Notes under the pieces: generated by a model
What the model was told of the DNA's origin: nothing
Database searches by the model: none
The model's input: the letters and a program-made list of their open reading frames with translations, nothing else
Shown here: one piece after another, positions 1 through 5,842 of the stretch
Layout: each line of letters opens with the position of its first letter
Position numbering within the stretch: position 1 is the stretch's first letter
Position numbers and translations under genes: made by a program
NCBI GenBank assembly: GCA_965658965.1
Contig: CBFHVV010000096.1
Span: 1 to 10,461 of the forward strand
DNA: 10,461 nucleotides
DNA from: Croceimicrobium sp965658965
GTDB taxonomy: Bacteria; Bacteroidota; Bacteroidia; Flavobacteriales; Schleiferiaceae
Direction: 5' to 3'

Positions 1-26
1 TTTGGAATCCGATAAATACCGGATTA

Positions 27-878
27 TTAAAGTTCCTCCAAAAAGTTAAAAGTAGCCTGCAGCATTTCCTGCGAATGGGTCGGTAGCTCTCCTTCTTGAT
101 AAGGATGAGAACGGCCGAAAGTATGGTTCGCACCTTCAATAATTGCAACTTTTGCCTCCGGGTTACATTCTTTTAGGGTATAAGCATCTTTAACAAAAAC
201 GGCTTCATCTTCATCGCCGTGCACAATTAGCCAAGGTATATCAATCCTCCGACTGGAAGCTTCTACATCCAATATACTCTTGTTTTCTTGCCACTCTTGG
301 TAAAGCGAATATGCAATCGGCATCTCTTGCTTGGTACGTCCATTTCTACGATAATAAACACCTTCCTTTTTCCAAGCCTCCATTTCGTCGGCATTTAATT
401 TAGACCAAGGTGTTTGGGCATGCGCAACGGAAGCCCAAGTGATCAAACCACGGAGACGCTCGTTCTTAGGCGCAAACAATATGGCATCCGCCCCTCCGCG
501 ACTATGACCAATCAAAACAATTTTGCTAAAGCTGAGCTCTATGCGCGGCTCTAGAATGGCTTCAACGAAAGTGAAAACTTGCTCTAGGTCAAATTGCCTT
601 TTTAAATAAGAATCTTCGGCATAAATATCCAAATCAAAAAACTCTTCCGGCCGAGCAGGGGTGGTGCCATTATAGGCAAAATTAAACTTTAAGAAGGCCC
701 AATCTTTTTTGCTAAATTCTGCGGCAATTTTATTCATTCCACCCCAATCCTTAAAACCATTAATGCCATGAGCATAAACAGCAAGCCCTTTGATATTGCT
801 GGTTTGATCAGGCATACTAAGATCTGCAGCTATAGGCAAGGCATTATAACCTGCGATGGTGAAGTTTAATTTTTTCAA
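27..878 (-). CDS. alpha/beta hydrolase family protein (serine hydrolase)
   Basis: Soluble alpha/beta-hydrolase-fold enzyme of 283 residues with no signal peptide, so probably cytoplasmic. The nucleophile elbow GHSRGG puts the catalytic serine at 126. The strand motif VHGDEDEAV supplies the acid (D224, less likely D222), and GANHTFG supplies the histidine (H252). The early HGINGFKDW segment (37-45) fits the oxyanion-hole region after strand 3. It resembles the dienelactone hydrolase / acyl-peptidase-like esterases, but the sequence gives no substrate. The start is a TTG at 878: an in-frame stop lies at 900-902 with no ATG between, and the next Met (22) would remove the first strand. It lies downstream of the terminator that ends the DUF2911 gene and so is probably transcribed on its own. 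I saw no convincing promoter box in 879-954. Fold and triad are secure; the reaction is unknown. Confidence 0.85.
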   Translation of the reverse strand: MKKLNFTIAGYNALPIAADLSMPDQTSNIKGLAVYAHGINGFKDWGGMNKIAAEFSKKDWAFLKFNFAYNGTTPARPEEFFDLDIYAEDSYLKRQFDLEQVFTFVEAILEPRIELSFSKIVLIGHSRGGADAILFAPKNERLRGLITWASVAHAQTPWSKLNADEMEAWKKEGVYYRRNGRTKQEMPIAYSLYQEWQENKSILDVEASSRRIDIPWLIVHGDEDEAVFVKDAYTLKECNPEAKVAIIEGANHTFGRSHPYQEGELPTHSQEMLQATFNFLEEL

Positions 879-954
879 TGTGGAAATATCTTGTTTATGT
901 TATGAAATGCAGCAGGGCGAAAATTGTTTAAATATCCCCAAAATGTGCTTTGAG

Positions 955-986
955 AAAAAAAAAGCCCTAGCGATTATCACTAGGGC
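955..986 (-). terminator. Rho-independent terminator of the DUF2911 gene
   Basis: On the minus strand a perfect 7-bp stem (arms 980-986 and 964-970, GCCCTAG with CTAGGGC) closes a 9-nt loop. It is followed directly by nine T residues (complement of the A run 955-963). It starts about 36 nt past the DUF2911 stop codon, which is the expected place. A smaller palindrome (989-1001, ATCGT/ACGAT) lies just before it. On the plus strand there is no T tract after the hairpin, so it works in one direction only. Confidence 0.9.
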
Positions 987-1021
987 CCATCGTTCAACGA
1001 TTTGCAAGCGGTGAACTTAAA

Positions 1022-1879
1022 TTAAGCTTTCGACCATTTGGTCATTGCTTCTTCTAACATCTCAGTGTATCCGAATTCTTTACCAGCTTCTTCAGCACTT
1101 TTTTGTCCAATCTCCATGGCTTTTTTGGCAGCAGATGCCGCTTCTTTATTCTTACCTAAAGCGAAAAGGATTTCGCCATGTACATAATGGCTGTACCAGC
1201 TGTCTGCGTTTAATTTTACGGAAGTTTGGATAAACTCTAGCGCTTTTTCCTTATCCATATTATTGTTTAAATAATAATTCGCAGCATTACGGTTAACCAT
1301 CCATAATTTATCCTTTGGACTATTAGCTAAAGCCTCTTTAATATTGGACATAGCCTTTTTGTTCGTCTCCACTTTAAAAGGAACGGCTATTTTGGAATCT
1401 GCAAAGCTTATTTCCAAATGTCCACCAGTGCTGCTGATGTGGTTAATGTCAATAGTGAATGTTTCAACCATTTTAACCTTACCTGCAGGAACTGACATGC
1501 TAAGCACATTCATTTTAGGATTGTAATCAGCTGCTCCCCAAAGTTCGGTTTCCTTGTTTAACATGAACATCCATTTGCCGGCATTTGGCTCTGTGAAGAT
1601 GCTGTACTTACCAGGGGCAACCTTAGTTTCACCGAAAGTTACCTCGGTGTTAAATTCGATGCTTGTAGCTTTATTTGCACCCGTTCTCCACACTTCTCCG
1701 TAAGGAACCAAGGCGCCAAAAATTTCACGATCTTTTACTCCAGGACGGCTATATTCGATGGTGAAATCTGTTAAGCCAACTCTTTGAGATAAAGTAGCGC
1801 TAGGGCTCGGTGCGGGCAGCTCCTGAGCATTGGCAAAACTTAGGCCCAAGGCCAGAATGAATAGGCTGATTTTTTTCAT
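1022..1879 (-). CDS. Secreted DUF2911 domain protein with TPR-like C-terminus
   Basis: Exported protein of 285 residues and unknown function. Residues 1-18 are a Sec signal peptide (MKK, hydrophobic core, ANA before Q19), so the mature protein is periplasmic or outer-membrane associated. Residues ~27-170 match DUF2911, a family common in Bacteroidota: SPSATLSQRVG, the YSRPGVKDREIFG segment, the VPYGEVWRTGAN block and the APGKYSIFTEP strand. Residues ~175-285 are helical, with a TPR-like pattern (NAANYYLNNNMDKEKALEF, then HGEILFALGKNKEAASAAKKA), suggesting a protein-contact module. The ATG at 1877-1879 is followed at once by the signal peptide, which fixes the start. The gene lies 49 bp after the KdsC-like gene and may be cotranscribed with it. 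A weak promoter-like box (TTGGTTTG, complement of 1904-1911) is also present. It ends in the strong terminator at 955-986. The family call is firm; no activity can be assigned. Confidence 0.87.
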   Translation of the reverse strand: MKKISLFILALGLSFANAQELPAPSPSATLSQRVGLTDFTIEYSRPGVKDREIFGALVPYGEVWRTGANKATSIEFNTEVTFGETKVAPGKYSIFTEPNAGKWMFMLNKETELWGAADYNPKMNVLSMSVPAGKVKMVETFTIDINHISSTGGHLEISFADSKIAVPFKVETNKKAMSNIKEALANSPKDKLWMVNRNAANYYLNNNMDKEKALEFIQTSVKLNADSWYSHYVHGEILFALGKNKEAASAAKKAMEIGQKSAEEAGKEFGYTEMLEEAMTKWSKA

Positions 1880-1928
1880 AATTTTTCTATTGTTTAATTA
1901 ACGCAAACCAAATAAAAAAGATTGACAA

Positions 1929-2633
1929 TTAAGCTATGATGACATCTGTTCCGTCTATTTCAAAAAAATCTGGTTTAAAACCCATCAATTCTTCTCGATG
2001 ATTACGGTAGCTGGCATCAACCTGCAAAAGGCTGTCAATACAATGGCTATAATTACCATAAAGGCCAACCAATAGTTCACAAACTTCGCGAACGCCATGT
2101 TCATTTCCTTGACTCGCGGTGATATAATCAGCCAGACCGTGTTCTTCTACATAATTCATAAACAATGGGTTAGCTAAACGGCCAATACAAAATTTAAGCC
2201 CACATTGATTGGCAATTTTCAAGTCAATCACGTCATCATAAACAAAACATACTTCACTGGGCTTTAGGCTGTGTTTATTGCAAAAATGCTGCAGGGCCAC
2301 ATTTTTATCTATTGCCTTTTGATAGAGAGCATTGCCACTTTGTTTTTCTAAAAACCACTTAGCACTAGGGTTTTCTGCCCCAGTAATAATGGCTAGAGGT
2401 ACGTTATGTTTGTTTTTTAAAAAATATGCGTAGCGTAATAGACGCATTCCAGCACTATCTACTTCCGAAAAGCCACTACCAGCAGTAGAGAGCTTTGAAC
2501 CATCATTAAAAACGCCGTCCCAATCAAATACAAAGGCCTTGATACCCTCCAATTTTTTCTGCATGGTAAAGGCGCTGCTTATAAATTGTCCTCCAGCGGT
2601 ATTAAAGTGATCTTCTAACTCAATAAGTTCCAT
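1929..2633 (-). CDS. KdsC-like HAD-superfamily phosphatase
   Basis: Cytoplasmic HAD phosphatase of 234 residues, closest in pattern to KdsC, which removes phosphate from Kdo-8-phosphate. HAD motif I is FVFDWDGVFNDG (nucleophile D37, acid/base D39), motif II is IITG (T84), the motif III lysine is K110 in AIDKNVAL, and motif IV is VYDDVIDL (D133, D134, D137). The HGVREVCELLVGLY segment near 185-200 matches the KdsC-type C-terminal tail. No cap domain is visible, as in KdsC. Differences: KdsC is usually about 170-190 residues, whereas this protein has some 30 extra residues before motif I and about 40 after the tail, and motif IV reads YDD rather than GDD. An internal Met24 could be the true start, but the upstream ATG is in good frame context. 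It is divergent from the LpxH-like gene. HAD phosphatase is certain; Kdo-8-phosphate as substrate is only inferred. Confidence 0.8.
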   Translation of the reverse strand: MELIELEDHFNTAGGQFISSAFTMQKKLEGIKAFVFDWDGVFNDGSKLSTAGSGFSEVDSAGMRLLRYAYFLKNKHNVPLAIITGAENPSAKWFLEKQSGNALYQKAIDKNVALQHFCNKHSLKPSEVCFVYDDVIDLKIANQCGLKFCIGRLANPLFMNYVEEHGLADYITASQGNEHGVREVCELLVGLYGNYSHCIDSLLQVDASYRNHREELMGFKPDFFEIDGTDVIIA

Positions 2634-2649
2634 AGGGTAAATTTTGACC

Positions 2650-2657
2650 TAAAATTA
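2650..2657 (-). promoter_or_regulatory. Possible -7 promoter box for the KdsC-like gene
   Basis: On the minus strand the box reads TAATTTTA, 7 of 8 to the Bacteroidota -7 consensus TAnnTTTG, 16 nt before the ATG. No convincing TTG or TTTG element lies upstream at the usual distance, so this is weak support. Confidence 0.25.
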
Positions 2658-2751
2658 CCACATTATAAGCGTTCTTAAAGAAGAGTAGAAGTAAAATTTT
2701 ATTAAATCAAGAGCTTAACCTCTCATTAATACAGACTTAAACTTAGAGAAG

Positions 2752-2759
2752 CATTTTTG
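2752..2759 (+). promoter_or_regulatory. Possible -7 promoter box for the metallophosphatase/glycosyltransferase genes
   Basis: CATTTTTG matches the Bacteroidota -7 consensus TAnnTTTG at 7 of 8 positions, followed by C as is common. It lies 11 nt before the ATG at 2771, so the transcript would have a very short leader. No clear -33 TTTG was found. Its place in the 137-bp divergent gap (2634-2770) is the main support. Confidence 0.35.
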
Positions 2760-2770
2760 CATAAAACCAC

Positions 2771-3610
2771 ATGGCAAAACGCGACATTCCCATTGTTGTG
2801 CTTTCGGATTTACATCTCGGAACATACGGGTGCAGAGCAAAAGAATTAAGTGACTATCTAAAAGGTATTCGGCCAGAGAAACTGATACTCAATGGTGATA
2901 TTATTGATATTTGGCAATTTAGAAAACGTTATTTCCCGAAAAGCCACCTAAAAGTTCTTAAACAGATCTTAGCCTTGGCCTCAAAGGGAACGAAAGTTTA
3001 TTACCTCACTGGTAACCACGATGAGGCTTTAAGACGTTTCTCTGATTTTAAAATGGGAAATATTGCTCTTTTAGATAAACTGGTACTTGAACTACCCGAA
3101 GGCTCTGCGTGGTTTTTTCATGGTGATATCTTCGACCATTCAATTCAAAAAGCCAAATGGCTAGCTAAACTGGGAGGCTGGGGCTATGATTTGTTGATTC
3201 GACTAAATGGCATAGTGAACTGGTATTTAGAAAAAATAGGGAAGGAGCGATATAGCTTCTCAAAGGCTATAAAAAATGGGGTGAAGCGAGCGGTAAGCTA
3301 TATAAATAGTTTTGAAAGCACGGCAAGTGAACTAGCAATAGAACAAGGCTATCAATATGTTATCTGTGGTCATATTCATCAACCCCAAATACGCAAAGTT
3401 GAAAGCGAAAAAGGGTTTTGTTGGTATCTAAATTCTGGCGATTGGATTGAAAACCTAAGTGCCTTAGAATTTGATGGAAAGCGATGGACTTTATATCAAT
3501 ATCAAAAGGAGCTCTTGCCATTAGAGGAAGAAGAAGCTAGCCTGGAAGAGCTAAACGTGGAAAAACTTATTGCTAAAGTGACCCAAAAAGAAAAAGAACT
3601 TGGTTCCTAA
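2771..3610 (+). CDS. LpxH-like calcineurin-type metallophosphatase
   Basis: Binuclear metallophosphoesterase of 279 residues, of the clan that includes UDP-2,3-diacylglucosamine diphosphatase (LpxH/LpxH2), which cleaves UDP-diacylglucosamine to lipid X plus UMP in lipid A synthesis. All metal-ligand motifs are present: DLHLG (D13, H15), NGDIID (D43, D46), GNHDE (N82, H83), the FHGD histidine (H117) and CGHIHQP (H201, H203), followed by YLNSGDWIEN, typical of this subfamily. Residues ~124-195 form a helical insert rich in W, K and R, as expected for a cap facing lipid or membrane. No signal peptide, so cytosolic or peripheral on the inner membrane. The ATG at 2771 directly precedes the first strand. 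Its last 11 bp overlap the start of the glycosyltransferase gene, implying coupled translation. The fold is certain; the lipid A substrate is inferred from subfamily and context, so I give no symbol. Confidence 0.85.
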   Translation: MAKRDIPIVVLSDLHLGTYGCRAKELSDYLKGIRPEKLILNGDIIDIWQFRKRYFPKSHLKVLKQILALASKGTKVYYLTGNHDEALRRFSDFKMGNIALLDKLVLELPEGSAWFFHGDIFDHSIQKAKWLAKLGGWGYDLLIRLNGIVNWYLEKIGKERYSFSKAIKNGVKRAVSYINSFESTASELAIEQGYQYVICGHIHQPQIRKVESEKGFCWYLNSGDWIENLSALEFDGKRWTLYQYQKELLPLEEEEASLEELNVEKLIAKVTQKEKELGS

Positions 3611-4618
3611 AAAGAAAATACTTTACGCTTTTCAAGGGACAGGAAACGGACATGCAGCGCGTGCTTTAGAGATAGTCCCTCTTTTGAAAGAATTTGCCGA
3701 GGTAGATATTTTAATTAGCGGTACTCAAAGACAAGTAAAGCTTCCAGATCCGATCCGATATCAATTTAAGGGTTTAGTTTTTTACTACACCAAAAAAGGA
3801 GGTTTAAGTTATTTTAAAACATTGATTAATAATAATTTATTAGGTTTATTTAAAGAGATACTACATATTTCTGTTTGGCAATACGACTTAGTAATAAATG
3901 ACTTTGAGGCAGTTACGGCTTGGGCTTGTAAACTACGAAATAGGCCTATAATTAGCCTCAGTCACCAAGCGGCTTTTCTCTCAAAAGCTAGTCCACGGCC
4001 AGAAAAAAAGAGTCTCTTAGGTGAGTTAATCTTACGTTATTATGCACCTACAAAAAGGCAGCTTGCTTTCCATTTTAGCAACTATGATCAATTTATTACC
4101 ACACCAGTAATCCGCTCCGATATTCGCACAGCGATAAAAAGTAATAAGGGCCATTACACAGTTTATTACCCGCTTATGCAGATGAGCGATTGATAGGAAT
4201 TCTGAAAAATATTACTGAGGTAGAGTGGCAACTTTTCAGCCCTAAGGCAAAGACTAATAGAAGAGAAGCTAATGTAGCCATAAAAGCGATTTGTGCTCAA
4301 GAATTCACCAAGAGTATGTCTTCTAGCGCTGGACTGCTTTGCTCGGCAGGTTTTGAGGGACCATCTGAGGCTTTATATTTAGGTAAAAAACTGCTAGTGA
4401 TCCCCATTAAAGGTCAGTATGAACAATATTGTAATGCTAGTGCTTTGGCTCAGCTAGGGGTACCAGTTCTTAAAGAGCTTAATCTTAAAAATCTTGTTGC
4501 GCTTAAAGATTGGGTTGAAAAAGAACAAAATATTAGAGTGAATTTTCCAAATAATACTCGTGAGATTTTAGCCAGCGAAATATTTGCAGATGAAAAATTC
4601 CGCGCTCTAACAGAATAA
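3600..4618 (+). pseudogene. MurG-like (GT28-type) glycosyltransferase, broken by one frameshift
   Basis: Two reading frames together make one GT-B glycosyltransferase. The first (3600-4193) holds the N-terminal domain with the glycine-rich loop FQGTGNGHAARALE (residues 11-24). The second, open to 4618, holds the sugar-nucleotide-binding domain with AGFEGPSEALYLGKKLLVIP and KGQYEQYCNA. Reading HYTVY in the first frame and then LPAYADERL in the second joins them near 4166; this needs one extra T in TATTACCC. The restored protein is about 339 residues with no other stop, a normal length for this UDP-glycosyltransferase/MurG-related family. The only usable start is TTG at 3600, since in-frame stops lie at 3552 and 3579. 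It overlaps the metallophosphatase stop by 11 bp. It probably transfers a sugar to an envelope glycolipid (inferred). The damage may be a sequencing error; if real, it removes the donor-binding half. A separate start at 4190 (TTG) is unlikely to be genuine. Confidence 0.85.
4164..4168 (+). other. Probable frameshift site (one-base deletion in a T run)
   Basis: Upstream codons read GTT TAT TAC. Inserting one T gives GTT TAT TTA CCC GCT TAT GCA, which restores the expected VYLPAYADE of the family. No slippery heptamer of the X XXY YYZ type overlaps the site, so programmed -1 frameshifting is unlikely. Confidence 0.75.
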
Positions 4619-4664
4619 GCAGTGGGACTCGTCGTTTTTTCCTAGATTATTCAAGCCAAATTTG

Positions 4665-4672
4665 TACTTTTG
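4665..4672 (+). promoter_or_regulatory. Bacteroidota -7 promoter box before bamD
   Basis: TACTTTTG is a full match to the -7 consensus TAnnTTTG and is followed by C, the usual next base. It sits 11 nt before the bamD ATG in a 65-bp gap (4619-4683), so the operon mRNA would have a leader of only a few bases. The -33 element is poor: a T6 run at 4635-4640 stands where TTTG is expected. Confidence 0.55.
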
Positions 4673-4683
4673 CCAGCTGATTT

Positions 4684-5493
4684 ATGGAGAACACTTTCAA
4701 ATACCTGAGTATTTTTGCCCTGCTATTTACTTTTGCATCTTGTAATGAGTATCAGAAAGTTTTGAAAAGCCCTGATATTGACTACAAATACAAAAAGGCA
4801 ATTGAGTATTTCGACGATGCTGAATACGATAAAGCTTATGGTTTATTCGACGAGCTACTGATATTATATCGCGGAACAGAAAACGCTGCAGAGGTTTATT
4901 ATTACTACGCAATGACCAGCTATCAGCTGAAAGACTTTATACTGGCAGCCTACCACTTCAAGAATTTCGCAAAAACATTCCCCAATCATCCAAAAACCGA
5001 ATTGGCTTATTACATGATTGGCTATTGTCATTATTTAGAATCGCCAGCTTACAGTTTAGATCAGGACTTTACCTACCGTGCTATTAATGATTTACAGCTT
5101 TTTGCAAACTTATACCCGAGTAGCGATAAGTTATTAAGCGCTAACGAACTAATTGAGGAGTTAAGAGCTAAATTAGAGCGTAAAGCATTTGAAAGAGCCC
5201 ACTTATATTTTGATATGGAGCAATATCAATCGGCAGTTGTGAGCTTTAATATTGTTTTAGATGAATATCCTGATACAGAATTTCGCGAGGAAAGCATGTA
5301 TTACCGCAGTGTAGCAGCTTACCGCTTAGCGAAGAATAGTATAGAAGATAAAAAACTTCAGCGTTTGATAGAAAGTAAAACCTCTTATTTAGAGTTTAAA
5401 GAGGCTTACGCTGAGAGTAAATATAATAAAGAGTTAGAGATTTTATTCTCTACTATACAAGCAGAAATTAATAGTTTTAAAATTCAATCATAA
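4684..5493 (+). CDS. bamD: Outer membrane protein assembly factor BamD
   Basis: Lipoprotein of 269 residues, a component of the BAM complex that inserts beta-barrel proteins into the outer membrane together with BamA; it faces the periplasm. Residues 1-19 are a lipoprotein signal peptide with lipobox FAS-C20. The mature part is a series of TPR helices: YKKAIEYFDDAEYDKAYGLFDEL (about 37-59), AEVYYYYAMTSYQLKDFILAAYHF (69-92), the ELAYYMIGYCHY repeat, and AHLYFDMEQYQSAVVSFNIVL. The YPSS/YPDTEF loops between helices are typical of the YfiO/BamD family. The Bacteroidota-type SPDIDYKYKKA segment follows the lipid anchor. It is the first gene of the tight operon with rpoZ, coaBC, porD and recN, 9 bp ahead of rpoZ, and has its own promoter box. 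No acidic surface-export motif follows Cys20 (NEYQK), which agrees with a periplasmic location. Length and motifs are ordinary for the phylum. Confidence 0.93.
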   Translation: MENTFKYLSIFALLFTFASCNEYQKVLKSPDIDYKYKKAIEYFDDAEYDKAYGLFDELLILYRGTENAAEVYYYYAMTSYQLKDFILAAYHFKNFAKTFPNHPKTELAYYMIGYCHYLESPAYSLDQDFTYRAINDLQLFANLYPSSDKLLSANELIEELRAKLERKAFERAHLYFDMEQYQSAVVSFNIVLDEYPDTEFREESMYYRSVAAYRLAKNSIEDKKLQRLIESKTSYLEFKEAYAESKYNKELEILFSTIQAEINSFKIQS

Positions 5494-5502
5494 ATTCACT
5501 AT

Positions 5503-5838
5503 ATGGATTTCAAAAAAGTAGATGCACCACGCAGTACCATTACACGTGATCACAATGATATTGATGCGCAAACTCAAAACATTTATGAGGCAGTAAGTAT
5601 CTTAGCTAAACGTGCCGATCAAATTGCGGAGGATATCAAAATTGAATTGCATGATAAGTTGGAAGAATTTGCTACTAATAATGAATCATTAGAGGAAATT
5701 TTCGAAAATAAAGAGCAAATCGAAGTATCTCGTTTCTACGAAGGCCTGCCTAAAGCACATCATATCGCTGCCACAGAATGGAAAGAAAGTAATATTTATT
5801 TCCGCAGACCAGAAGAGCTTAAGGAAGAAGAAGACTAA
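5503..5838 (+). CDS. rpoZ: DNA-directed RNA polymerase subunit omega (Bacteroidota type)
   Basis: Small acidic protein of 111 residues matching the Rpb6/omega-type subunit found in Bacteroidota, which helps assembly and stability of RNA polymerase by binding the beta-prime subunit. The recognisable part is NIYEAVSILAKRADQIAEDIKIELHDKL (about 27-54), corresponding to the omega core where a helix with the A-x-R-A-x-Q/E-I pattern packs on the polymerase. The rest is charged and ends in a glutamate-rich tail. The sequence is divergent from enterobacterial RpoZ, and the call rests partly on gene order: in Flavobacteriia this gene lies between bamD and coaBC, as here (gaps of 9 and 4 bp). No Shine-Dalgarno is seen before the ATG, as expected for the phylum. 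Confidence 0.83.
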   Translation: MDFKKVDAPRSTITRDHNDIDAQTQNIYEAVSILAKRADQIAEDIKIELHDKLEEFATNNESLEEIFENKEQIEVSRFYEGLPKAHHIAATEWKESNIYFRRPEELKEEED

Positions 5839-5842
5839 AAAG

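Noticed and set aside
6..25. Inverted repeat (AATCCG / CGGATT, 8-nt loop) right after the alpha/beta hydrolase stop codon
   Set aside because: It is well placed for a terminator, but no T tract follows it on the minus strand (the next bases read CCAAA) and the window ends there. Six base pairs alone are not enough.
879..1021. Small RNA or small gene in the 143-bp gap between the hydrolase and DUF2911 genes
   Set aside because: The gap is explained by the intrinsic terminator and an AT-rich stretch upstream of the hydrolase. No open frame with a plausible start or other structured element was seen.
4155..4195. Programmed -1 ribosomal frameshifting in the glycosyltransferase
   Set aside because: No X XXY YYZ slippery heptamer is in frame at the junction, there is no obvious stimulatory stem, and this family is not known to use frameshifting. 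A one-base deletion explains the data more simply.
4620..4642. GAC-TC-GTC followed by a T6 run after the glycosyltransferase, as a possible terminator
   Set aside because: The stem is only 3 bp with a 2-nt loop, which cannot form a stable hairpin. The T run more likely stands in the bamD promoter region.
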